A DNA stretch of 34,485 nucleotides from contig CALAOB010000089.1 of assembly GCA_937927445.1 (NCBI GenBank), positions 1 through 34,485 of the forward strand. Reading direction: 5' to 3'. Of this stretch, positions 1 through 6,603 are shown one piece after another. This stretch comes from an uncultured Oribacterium sp. (lineage in GTDB: Bacteria > Bacillota > Clostridia > Lachnospirales > Lachnospiraceae). A program made the translations under genes and the position numbers. Positions within the stretch are counted from its first letter, which is position 1. Each line of letters begins with the position of its first letter. The notes beneath the pieces were generated by a model. The model worked only from the letters and a program-made list of their open reading frames with translations, searched no databases and was not told the DNA's origin.

Positions 1-440
1 GGACTGCCGGTATCCGTTCCTTCGGAACAGGGGTACATTTGAACCGTAATAATCAATATGGAATGTTCAAACAGGACATAGCTAACATTTTAAGTACTTT
101 ATGCAAACGAAAAGGGGTGGAAATCATTGAAGCTGAAATAATGCCGGATCATGTACATATGCTAGTTAAAATTCCACCATCAATCAGCGTTGCCGAATTT
201 ATGGGATTTCTAAAAGGAAAAAGCTCATTGATGATATTTGATCGGCATGCAAATTTAAAATACAAGTATGGAAATCGGCGATTCTGGTGTAGAGGATATT
301 ATGTAGACACTGTGGGGAAAAACACGGCGAAGATAAAGGAATACATCAGAAATCAAATGGCCGAAGACCAAGAGTATGATCAATTAAGTTTATTTGAGGA
401 CTATGACCCGTTTACGGGTAAGCCTCGTAATAAGAACTAG
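1..440 (+). pseudogene. tnpA: IS200/IS605-family transposase TnpA, 5' end missing or degraded
   Basis: This is a Y1 HUH single-strand transposase of the IS200/IS605 type. Counting from the TTG at 39, the HUH metal-binding motif is His38-Val-His40 in PDHVHML, and the catalytic tyrosine is probably Tyr102 in EYIRNQ, with Gln106 four residues later as in the family. The core GKSSLMIFDRHANLKYKYGN and the ending YDPFTGKP are typical. Family members are about 150 residues and begin with a strand resembling YHIVFAPKYRR before the part seen here. The frame stays open to base 3, but positions 3-38 do not encode that strand, so the N-terminus is either diverged, frameshifted or replaced. The gene may therefore be inactive. 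No tnpB is present. The start at 39 is nominal only. Confidence 0.75.
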
Positions 441-501
441 GATTCTGCACGTTTCACGTGTGAGTGTGTGAATGTGGTGCAGGTGTTAGATCTTTATCAG
501 A

Positions 502-578
502 GGCCCTTTTAGGGCCAGGCTGGTAACGGCCGCCTTATAGGCGGTGGACAAACCACCAGCTAAGCTGGTGGTTTTGAT
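502..578 (+). repeat. IS200/IS605 right-end hairpin cluster
   Basis: Three short hairpins lie in a row downstream of tnpA: GGCCC/GGGCC (502-516, 5-nt loop), CCGCC/GGCGG (530-544, 5-nt loop), and a perfect 10-bp stem AACCACCAGC/GCTGGTGGTT with a TAA loop (551-573), followed by TTGATT. IS200/IS605 elements have subterminal hairpins recognised by TnpA, and the last hairpin with its T-rich flank fits a right end near 578. The exact cleavage point cannot be fixed without an empty site for comparison. Confidence 0.65.
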
Positions 579-759
579 TGTGCCCGGAAATAAAAGATTC
601 GGAATATAGGGATCAAAAGTGTAGGTTTGAACATATCCAGATCAGATCTCAATCAGAAAATCCAGCTGTCAGAAAAATTTTTAAAAATATCGGATGGAGA
701 TGATTCTCAACATATATAATATGAAATCGATTTACGATGGAAATACCTACTACATGAGG

Positions 760-817
760 TATAGTCTGAAAACAGACTATAGTCGTTTTGCGGACTATGG
801 TCTACATGTAGACTATA
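760..817 (+). repeat. Tandem 18-bp hairpin repeat, three units
   Basis: Three consecutive 18-bp units occupy 760-777, 778-795 and 796-813, followed by TATA. Each starts TATAGTC or TATGGTC and ends GAC, with the interior differing. Unit 1 with the next TATA forms a 9-bp perfect stem TATAGTCTG/CAGACTATA around AAAA. Unit 2 pairs its GTC/GAC arms around a T-rich loop, and unit 3 contains the perfect 14-bp palindrome GTCTACATGTAGAC. The arms vary in ways that keep pairing. The array ends about 25 bp before the TATAAT at 839-844, so an operator array is possible. A closely related two-unit array is at 6532-6567. Confidence 0.8.
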
Positions 818-838
818 TGCAGAATGCAAAAGATACTG

Positions 839-844
839 TATAAT
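839..844 (+). promoter_or_regulatory. Candidate -10 box (TATAAT)
   Basis: A perfect TATAAT lies downstream of the hairpin array. The hexamer 17 bp upstream (816-821, TATGCA) is a poor -35, so expression might need an activator bound to the array. This is inference from sequence only; the nearest plausible gene is the small one at 1099. Confidence 0.3.
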
Positions 845-1098
845 ACAATTGTTCCCGAGAAAGTACAATCCTCGGAACATCCGGCAGATGTTATATGGGA
901 GTGGAACGTCTACGGATTGCGATCTGCGAAGGTTAAGTGGTGCCTCTGCGGTCGCAGGTCCCCCTCTTTTCGAATCATCCTGATTTTTAAATGTTTTGGC
1001 GATTCGGAACGAAAAAACAATGTGTTCATGATGTCCGGCGGTGCATACAGACTACCTGGGATTGGTTTCGGGTGTACTTCCGGCAGGAGAGGAGCAGC

Positions 1099-1302
1099 AT
1101 GGATTACCAGATGAACGTGAGATTTCTTGCAGGCCTTCAGAGGCTTCGTGAGAAGGGGTTTCAGATCCTGTTTAATGGAGAAGAGTGCCCGACTGAAAAC
1201 TGGGACCAGATGCTTCATCGGAAAGATGGGGGATTTTTTAAACGAGAATATGTCGATGAGTGCTCTTCCTCGATTAATTTTCAGTGGGTATCACTGGCAT
1301 GA
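1099..1302 (+). CDS. Small hypothetical protein (67 aa)
   Basis: I do not recognise this protein. The ATG at 1099 was chosen because AGGAGAGGAG (1085-1094) lies just upstream; the same frame extends further 5' but that part looks non-coding. The product would be a soluble, mixed-charge protein beginning MDYQMNVRFLAGLQRLREKG, with no signal peptide or membrane segment, and an aromatic and acidic middle (NWDQMLHRKDGGFFKREYVDE). A strong intrinsic terminator begins 36 bp after the stop, which supports a real short transcript. It sits between an insertion sequence and birA, so decay or recent arrival is possible. Confidence is moderate to low because no family match can be named. Confidence 0.45.
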   Translation: MDYQMNVRFLAGLQRLREKGFQILFNGEECPTENWDQMLHRKDGGFFKREYVDECSSSINFQWVSLA

Positions 1303-1337
1303 GGAAGCAGGTATCGTAAAAATCTGTAAAAAATCGT

Positions 1338-1378
1338 AAGAAAGGGGGCCGGTATTGGTACGGCCTCCTTTCTTGTAT
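1338..1378 (+). terminator. Intrinsic terminator after the small gene
   Basis: A 14-bp stem, AAGAAAGGGGGCCG (1338-1351) with CGGCCTCCTTTCTT (1361-1374), contains one G-T pair and has a 9-nt loop, followed by a T-rich tail. It separates the small gene from the birA transcript. Confidence 0.75.
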
Positions 1379-1401
1379 TCAATATGGATTTTTGTTATTA
1401 T
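1373..1401 (+). promoter_or_regulatory. Candidate promoter for birA
   Basis: TTGTAT (1373-1378) and TATTAT (1396-1401) are separated by 17 bp and lie about 45 bp upstream of the birA start. The -35 overlaps the tail of the preceding terminator. A BirA operator cannot be recognised with confidence. Confidence 0.45.
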
Positions 1402-1444
1402 TTACGGGTCAGAATAGTAAACTTGAGATCTGGTGGAGGCTGAC

Positions 1445-2437
1445 ATGACGGTAAAGGAAACATTGATCCGATTATTTGAAGAAAACAAGGGACATTATAT
1501 CTCCGGTGAGGAAATCGCACAGGAGCTTCACTGCTCTCGTACGGCGGTCTGGAAGGCGGTAAATCAGCTGAAGGAGGATGGCTATGAAATCGAGGCTGTG
1601 AAAAATAAGGGATACATGCTTTCGCTGGAAAGTGATGTGCTGTCTGAACAGGCCATCTCCCGTTATCTGGAGCATGCGTACCCGGTTTCGGTATTTCAGG
1701 AGATTACGAGTACGAATGATGTGCTGAAGAAGCTGGCGGTTTCAGAGCATGTGCCGGCGGGGACAACGGTGATTTCCGATTATCAGACCGGCGGTAAGGG
1801 AAGACTCGGACGCAGTTTCTTCTCTCCGAAGGGAACCGGTCTCTATATCAGTATGCTGCTTCGTCCGGAAGGTACCGTCATGGATAATCTGATGCTGACG
1901 GCGCAGTCTGCCGTCGCCGTTTATCGTGCGGTCCGCCGGGTCTGCGGGATCGATCTTTCCATCAAGTGGGTCAATGACCTGTACTATGAGGGCCACAAGG
2001 TCTGTGGTATTCTCTCGGAGGGGCAGACCAGTATGGAGTCGGGCCGCATGGAATTCGTCATCGTCGGCATCGGCATCAATCTCTATGAGCCGGAGGAAGG
2101 CTTCCCGGAGGATATCCGCGAGAAGGCCGGATCGATTCTCGGAAAGCGTTCCGAGGGAAAAATCGTGGATCGGAACCGCATCGCGGCGGAGCTGATCCGG
2201 GAGTTCTATGCGCTCGCACCGGAGAAGAAACTGGCACAGGAATATATCGATCACAACATGGTGCCGGGACATGACATCATGATCATCGATGGAAAGACAC
2301 AGCGCCCGGCCAGAGCCACCGGCATCCGCCCGGATGGAACGCTGGAGATCGTCGAGCAGGACGGAAGCGAGGGTACGCTGGTCTTCGGTGAGGTCTCGGT
2401 GCGTCTGCGGAATGGCGATCAGATCGTGTATAAATAA
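1445..2437 (+). CDS. birA: Bifunctional biotin--protein ligase / biotin operon repressor BirA
   Basis: BirA makes biotinyl-5'-AMP from biotin and ATP and transfers biotin to the acceptor lysine of carboxylase carrier domains; members with an N-terminal winged helix also repress biotin genes. Here residues about 1-60 form the helix-turn-helix (GEEIAQELHCSRTAVWKAVNQL), the catalytic domain follows, and the last 50 or so residues are the SH3-like C-terminal domain. Visible motifs are GGKGRLGR (116-123), the adenylate-binding loop, and KWVND (174-178), the equivalent of KWPND with Val in place of Pro. The ATG at 1445 is preferred over an in-frame GTG at 1433 because GGAGG at 1435-1439 is correctly spaced for it. 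At 330 residues it is full length. Confidence 0.95.
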   Translation: MTVKETLIRLFEENKGHYISGEEIAQELHCSRTAVWKAVNQLKEDGYEIEAVKNKGYMLSLESDVLSEQAISRYLEHAYPVSVFQEITSTNDVLKKLAVSEHVPAGTTVISDYQTGGKGRLGRSFFSPKGTGLYISMLLRPEGTVMDNLMLTAQSAVAVYRAVRRVCGIDLSIKWVNDLYYEGHKVCGILSEGQTSMESGRMEFVIVGIGINLYEPEEGFPEDIREKAGSILGKRSEGKIVDRNRIAAELIREFYALAPEKKLAQEYIDHNMVPGHDIMIIDGKTQRPARATGIRPDGTLEIVEQDGSEGTLVFGEVSVRLRNGDQIVYK

Positions 2438-2455
2438 ATTTGGGAGTCATGTAAA

Positions 2456-3115
2456 ATGAGTGATTATAGAAAGCGGAGTACGAAACGAAAGAAGCGGAAG
2501 GAGGCGACGCTGGTCGGTGATCTGTTTAAGATTCTCTTTGCCGTGTCGATGCTGATCATCGCGATCCTGGTGGCGTTCTTCGTATTTAAAAATGTGAGTG
2601 GTTTTACGCTTCCGGATCTTCGGGTGACCGCCGCAGAAACACAGGAGAGTGAAACAGCGACCGTGGTCAGCATTGACACAAAGGAGAGTGCCGCGGTCGA
2701 AACGAGTGCTCAGATCCAGGTGACAGAAAGTGCGCAGCTTCCGGCGGAAACGGCGGCGACCGGTGCCGAGGATGAGGAGATCGAAAAGAAGATCGAGTCC
2801 GTCGAGGCCTCCATCGAGGAGCGTGTGAAGTCCTCGGAGGCAGAGTCAAAGAAGGAAAGTACGGCGGAAGACGAAAGCAGAGAGACGAAGGGATCGAAGG
2901 AAGAAAAGGAAAGTAAGGAGTCGAAGGCTTCGGATAAGGTTGAGGAGCTGCCGTCCCGAAAGGATACGGAGATCGAAGGACCTGTGCCGGGAAGTGACAG
3001 TCAGGGAGAGGTCAGTAACGGTCCCGTCGTCGGACCGGATACCGTGAAGGAGAGTCCGGAGACGGTGCAGAAGGATGGCGCGGTCATCAGCGAGGGCGGT
3101 CCGCTCGGAGGATGA
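2456..3115 (+). CDS. Single-pass membrane protein with Glu/Ser/Lys-rich tail
   Basis: I do not recognise a family. The 219-residue product has a very basic N-terminus (RKRSTKRKKRKE), one transmembrane segment at about residues 24-44, and then roughly 170 residues of low-complexity sequence rich in Glu, Ser, Lys and Thr, predicted to lie outside the cell by the positive-inside rule. It carries no cysteine lipobox or folded-domain signature. It starts 19 bp after birA behind GGGAG, and its stop precedes the kinase-like gene start by one base, so it is co-transcribed. A role in the envelope is all the sequence suggests. Confidence 0.75.
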   Translation: MSDYRKRSTKRKKRKEATLVGDLFKILFAVSMLIIAILVAFFVFKNVSGFTLPDLRVTAAETQESETATVVSIDTKESAAVETSAQIQVTESAQLPAETAATGAEDEEIEKKIESVEASIEERVKSSEAESKKESTAEDESRETKGSKEEKESKESKASDKVEELPSRKDTEIEGPVPGSDSQGEVSNGPVVGPDTVKESPETVQKDGAVISEGGPLGG

Positions 3116-3116
3116 G

Positions 3117-3692
3117 ATGATCTATTATTTGTTTGGAAAGTCAGCAAGCGGAAAGGATACGATCTATAAGCGGCTGAAGGCGCTTCATCCGGACTGGAAG
3201 GAGGTCACGCCGTATACGACGCGTCCGATCCGTGAGGGTGAGCGCGAGGGTGTCGAGTATCATTTTGTGACGGATCAGAGGATGGATCAGTTTGAGCAGG
3301 CGGGCCGGATCATCGAGGAACGGACCTATCAGACGGTCTATGGTCCATGGCGCTATGCGACGGTCGATGATGGTCAGATTGTGCTCCGGTCGGGGCAGGA
3401 TTACCTGATGATCGGTGTGCTCCAGAGCTATGTCAGTACCCGGGATTATTTCGGTGCCGAACATGTCTTCCCGATCTATATCGAGGTGCCGGATGAGATC
3501 CGACGGGCGCGTGCGCGGGCTCGGGAGATGAAGGAGGCGACACCGAAGCTTGCGGAGATGCAGCGCCGTTTCGAGGCCGACCGTGTGGATTTCTCTGAGG
3601 CGAAGCTTGCGGCCGCCGGCATTGACCGACGGTACCTGAATCTGGATCTCGAGGACTGCATCGCAGAAATCGAGCAGGATGTGCGCGGTTGA
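3117..3692 (+). CDS. Guanylate kinase-like protein
   Basis: The protein resembles guanylate kinases, which phosphorylate GMP to GDP with ATP. The phosphate-binding loop is GKSASGKD (residues 7-14); the GMP-binding region is YTTRPIREGEREGVEYHFV, close to the family pattern YTTRxxRxGExxGxDYxFV. The usual Ser or Thr after the P-loop lysine is Asp14 here, and the lid region (RARARAREM) is Arg-rich. At 191 residues it is about full length. The ATG at 3117 was chosen because GGAGG (3107-3111) is 5 bp upstream; an in-frame upstream start overlaps the previous gene without support. Because of the Asp it may be a paralogue of the main gmk, so no symbol is given. Confidence 0.75.
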   Translation: MIYYLFGKSASGKDTIYKRLKALHPDWKEVTPYTTRPIREGEREGVEYHFVTDQRMDQFEQAGRIIEERTYQTVYGPWRYATVDDGQIVLRSGQDYLMIGVLQSYVSTRDYFGAEHVFPIYIEVPDEIRRARARAREMKEATPKLAEMQRRFEADRVDFSEAKLAAAGIDRRYLNLDLEDCIAEIEQDVRG

Positions 3693-3781
3693 AACCGGAA
3701 GTGCGCTGGTACGTGTGGGCGGAGACTCAGGGAGTGCAGGGGCATGCGCTGTGTGACCACGGATAAAAAAGAGCTGTATCA

Positions 3782-4699
3782 ATGAAATCAATTAAAATAC
3801 CGGAAAATCAAATATTCAATGCGTATCTGATCGAGGGCGAGGATATGGAACTCCTGAAATCGGCTGCGATGGAATTTACAGTGCAGCTGCTCAGCCGGGA
3901 TCCGTCCTATATGGATACAGCTGCGCTGCCGATTTATCAGCAGCGGGGATATGCGAGCCGTGAAGAGTGGGCGGACAGTGTCCGAAAGCGGGTGCAGAAC
4001 CACGAGCATCCGGATATGCTGGAAATTGTGCCGAATAAGCCGGAGGAGCATCCGACGATCATCTCGGTCGACAATATCCGTGACCATGTGACAGACACCG
4101 TCGCCGTGCGTCCGTATGAGGCGGCCTACAAGGTCTATCTCATCGAGCATGCGGAGATGATGAATCCGCAGGCACAGAATGCGATTCTGAAGACCCTTGA
4201 GGAGCCGCCGGAGTATGTCGTGATCATGCTGCTTGCGGCGAACGCAGATGCGTTTCTGCCGACGATACTGTCGCGTGTCATCGAAATCAAGGCGGGTGAA
4301 CGGGATGTACGGGAGCGCTATGCGGAGATGATCACGGAGGAGTGGGCGCAGGAAACGGTGAAGCTTCTGTCCGAGATCCGCTTCCGGACTGGCCGTGAAA
4401 TTCTCGATTTCTGTACGCATGTGAGTAAGGACTGGAAGGTGCCGCAGGGAAGCCTGCTCGGCTTTCTTGAAATTATTTTACGGGATGTGCTATGCTATAA
4501 AAGCACGTCGCAGATGGAGCTTCTGTATGCACAGGACTCCGTCAATGTCATCATACGTATGGCCTCCGCGATGAGCTATGAAAAACTCGGTCAGGCCACG
4601 GATGATCTGGAGCGCATGCTTCGGGATCAGACGTTTAACGTGAACCGGGATCTGATGCTGGAGAATTTTCTGCTTCGGCTCAGGGATACCAGTATATAA
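3782..4699 (+). CDS. holB: DNA polymerase III delta' subunit
   Basis: Delta' is part of the clamp loader that opens the sliding clamp onto primed DNA. The 305-residue protein has the AAA+ core with SVDNIRDHVT, then YKVYLIEHAEMMNPQAQNAILKTLEEPPEYVVIMLLAANADAFLPTILSRV (given in the usual family order: sensor 1 region and the SRC-like SRV arginine motif). The N-terminus (ENQIFNAYLIEG) lacks an intact P-loop, as is normal for delta'. It also lacks the zinc-binding cysteines found in many delta' proteins. It precedes ricT by 22 bp, the same order as holB-yaaT in Bacillus subtilis. The ribosome binding site is weak (AAGAG). Confidence 0.9.
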   Translation: MKSIKIPENQIFNAYLIEGEDMELLKSAAMEFTVQLLSRDPSYMDTAALPIYQQRGYASREEWADSVRKRVQNHEHPDMLEIVPNKPEEHPTIISVDNIRDHVTDTVAVRPYEAAYKVYLIEHAEMMNPQAQNAILKTLEEPPEYVVIMLLAANADAFLPTILSRVIEIKAGERDVRERYAEMITEEWAQETVKLLSEIRFRTGREILDFCTHVSKDWKVPQGSLLGFLEIILRDVLCYKSTSQMELLYAQDSVNVIIRMASAMSYEKLGQATDDLERMLRDQTFNVNRDLMLENFLLRLRDTSI

Positions 4700-4721
4700 A
4701 ATGCAGTAAAATGAGGAATAT

Positions 4722-5795
4722 ATGACAGAAGTAATTGGAGTTAGATTCAGAACCGCCGGGAAGATATACTACTTCGATCCGAAGGATATCCACTTCACCC
4801 GCGGAGAGCATGCCATCGTGGAAACGGCACGTGGTATCGAGTATGGTTTCGTCGTGATGGGAAACCGTGAGACGGAGGATGCGAAGATCGTACAGCCGCT
4901 GAAGGAAGTGATCCGGAAGGCGAATGCCGAGGATGACCAGCGCCACCTCGAGAACGAAGCGAAGGAGAAGGAGGCCTATAAGGTCTGTCAGGAGAAGATT
5001 CGCAAGCATAATCTCGAGATGAAGCTGATCGATGTAGAGTATACCTTCGACAGCAGTAAGGTACTGTTTTACTTTACGGCGGATGGGCGTGTAGATTTCC
5101 GCTCTCTCGTGAAGGATCTCGCGGCGATCTTCCGTACGCGGATCGAGCTTCGTCAGGTGGGTGTACGTGATGAGACGAAGATGCTGGGAGGCTATGGCAT
5201 CTGTGGCCGTCCGCTCTGCTGCCATACCTTCTTGTCCGACTTTGCACCGGTGTCGATCCGCATGGCGAAGGAGCAGGGACTCAGCCTGAACCCGACGAAT
5301 ATCTCCGGTGTCTGTGGACGTCTGATGTGCTGCCTCAAGAACGAGGAGGATGTCTACGAGTTCCTGAACGCACGTCTTCCGTCCGTCGGTGATACGGTGA
5401 CTACACCGGATGGTCTTCGTGGCGAGGTCAGCAGCATCTCTGTGCTCAGCCAGAAGGTAAAGGTCGTCGTCAGTCTCGAAAAGGAAGATGAGAAGGAGCT
5501 CCGGGAGTATAAGGTTTCCGAGCTCAAGTTCAAGCCGCGGAAGCGTCCGAGTGGCGACAAGAAGAAGCCGGAGCAGAAGGGCAATCGTGCGCAGAACGCG
5601 CAGGGCGGTGCTTCGGGTGGAAAAAAGGACGGTCGTGGCAGTCGCGGTGAGCATGCAGCGGGCGGTGGACGTGAGCGTACACATGGTCCAAAGGGCGGTG
5701 ATCCGCAGAAGAAGGCGGCTCAGCCGGATGTGGTCGAGAGCGTAGAGCAGGTGGAAACGCTGGATGTGGACATCGTGCAGGGACAGGATGCGTAA
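4722..5795 (+). CDS. ricT: RicT/YaaT-type PSP1-domain protein
   Basis: RicT (YaaT) is part of the Ric/Y complex, an iron-sulfur protein assembly that helps RNase Y mature mRNAs in Bacillus subtilis. The PSP1 domain occupies about residues 1-250. Two conserved cysteine clusters are seen, CGRPLCC (161-167) and CGRLMCC (198-204), consistent with metal-cluster binding. The remaining 100 residues or so (about 258-357) are a basic, Gly/Lys/Arg-rich low-complexity tail (RGSRGEHAAGGGRERTHG) ending in an acidic segment; many homologues end near residue 280-300. The neighbours holB and trmN6 match the Bacillus order, but yabA is absent between them. A role in RNA metabolism is inferred from the family. 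Confidence 0.88.
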   Translation: MTEVIGVRFRTAGKIYYFDPKDIHFTRGEHAIVETARGIEYGFVVMGNRETEDAKIVQPLKEVIRKANAEDDQRHLENEAKEKEAYKVCQEKIRKHNLEMKLIDVEYTFDSSKVLFYFTADGRVDFRSLVKDLAAIFRTRIELRQVGVRDETKMLGGYGICGRPLCCHTFLSDFAPVSIRMAKEQGLSLNPTNISGVCGRLMCCLKNEEDVYEFLNARLPSVGDTVTTPDGLRGEVSSISVLSQKVKVVVSLEKEDEKELREYKVSELKFKPRKRPSGDKKKPEQKGNRAQNAQGGASGGKKDGRGSRGEHAAGGGRERTHGPKGGDPQKKAAQPDVVESVEQVETLDVDIVQGQDA

Positions 5796-5800
5796 GGTGT

Positions 5801-6526
5801 ATGGCAGAGCGAATCGACGATTTACAGTGTAATGGCTACAGAATCATACAGGACAGTGATGGCTTCTGCTTCGGTATGGATGCCGTGCTGCTGGCGAATT
5901 TCGCCGTGCCGGCCGTGACGTCAGAAACCAGATTGCTGGATCTATGCAGCGGGACGGGGATCGTCCCGCTTCTTATTGCGGCGAAAACGGAGTGTAAGGA
6001 GCTGATCGGTCTGGAGGTGCAGCCGAGTGTACAGGCGATGGCCGAGCGCTCGGTGGCGCTGAATCACCAGGAGCATCGGATGACGATGCGCTTAGGTGAT
6101 CTCCGGGATATCCGATCGATGGGCTATGACTCGAGTATGAACATCGTGACGGTGAATCCACCATACATGAAGGCCGGACTCCGGAACCAGACCAACCGGA
6201 AGCTCATCTCCCGACATGAGGTCCTGTGTACCCTCGAGGATGTGTGTGCGGCAGCTGCTTTTACGCTGAAATCGAATGGCAGGCTGTTTATGGTCCATCG
6301 TCCGAATCGGCTCGCGGATATCTTCTGTGCGCTTCGTGCAGAGCATCTCGAGCCGAAGCGGATGCGGCTCGTGCATCCGTATCTGGAGAGTGAACCGAAC
6401 ATGGTGCTGATTGAGGCGGTAAAGGGTGGAAAAAGCCAGCTGACGGTGGAAAAACCGCTGATCGTGTACCGTCAGAAAAAAATTTATTCGGATGAAATCA
6501 TGCAGATTTACGGCTTGAAACCGTAA
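5801..6526 (+). CDS. trmN6: tRNA1(Val) A37 N6-methyltransferase family protein
   Basis: This class I SAM-dependent methyltransferase belongs to the TrmN6/YfiC (YabB) family, which methylates N6 of adenine 37 in a tRNA. The SAM-binding motif DLCSGTGIVP is at residues 47-56 and the catalytic NPPY, characteristic of N6-adenine and similar amino methyltransferases, is at 119-122. The N-terminal FCFGMDAVLLANFA is also typical. At 241 residues it is full length. It begins 5 bp after ricT and is the last gene of this operon before the hairpin repeats at 6532. Substrate assignment is by family; the exact tRNA is not known from sequence. Confidence 0.88.
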   Translation: MAERIDDLQCNGYRIIQDSDGFCFGMDAVLLANFAVPAVTSETRLLDLCSGTGIVPLLIAAKTECKELIGLEVQPSVQAMAERSVALNHQEHRMTMRLGDLRDIRSMGYDSSMNIVTVNPPYMKAGLRNQTNRKLISRHEVLCTLEDVCAAAAFTLKSNGRLFMVHRPNRLADIFCALRAEHLEPKRMRLVHPYLESEPNMVLIEAVKGGKSQLTVEKPLIVYRQKKIYSDEIMQIYGLKP

Positions 6527-6531
6527 TATTT

Positions 6532-6571
6532 TATAGTCTGTTTTCAGATTATAGTCTGTTTTCAGACATTT
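6532..6571 (+). repeat. Tandem 18-bp hairpin repeat, two units
   Basis: Two direct 18-bp copies, TATAGTCTGTTTTCAGAT (6532-6549) and TATAGTCTGTTTTCAGAC (6550-6567), start 6 bp after the trmN6 stop and end 37 bp before the first gene of the SipW locus. Each can fold into TATAGTCTG/CAGA with a TTTT loop. Read on the opposite strand, unit 1 at 760-781 gives the same sequence with one mismatch. They could be operators, a transcript-end structure or a small dispersed repeat. Confidence 0.8.
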
Positions 6572-6603
6572 TCAAAAATTACATACTGTGCTAGTCTTTG
6601 AGC

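Larger units (their letters stand above)
579..1098. other. Intergenic region with tandem hairpins and a -10-like box
   Basis: About 520 bases lie between the insertion sequence end and the small gene at 1099. The left half (580-760) is AT-rich and I recognise no gene in it. It holds the 18-bp tandem hairpin array at 760-813 and a TATAAT box at 839-844 with only a weak -35 (TATGCA, 816-821). A 49-codon open frame (694-843) runs through the array but has no convincing ribosome binding site. Open frames between 824 and 1218 on both strands are low-complexity in character and are not called. Confidence 0.5.

Noticed and set aside
760..817. CRISPR array
   Set aside because: The 18-bp units abut directly with no unique spacers, and no cas genes are present.
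824..1218. Overlapping open frames on both strands before the small gene
   Set aside because: No ribosome binding site or protein-like composition; only the segment from 1099 with AGGAGAGGAG looks translated.
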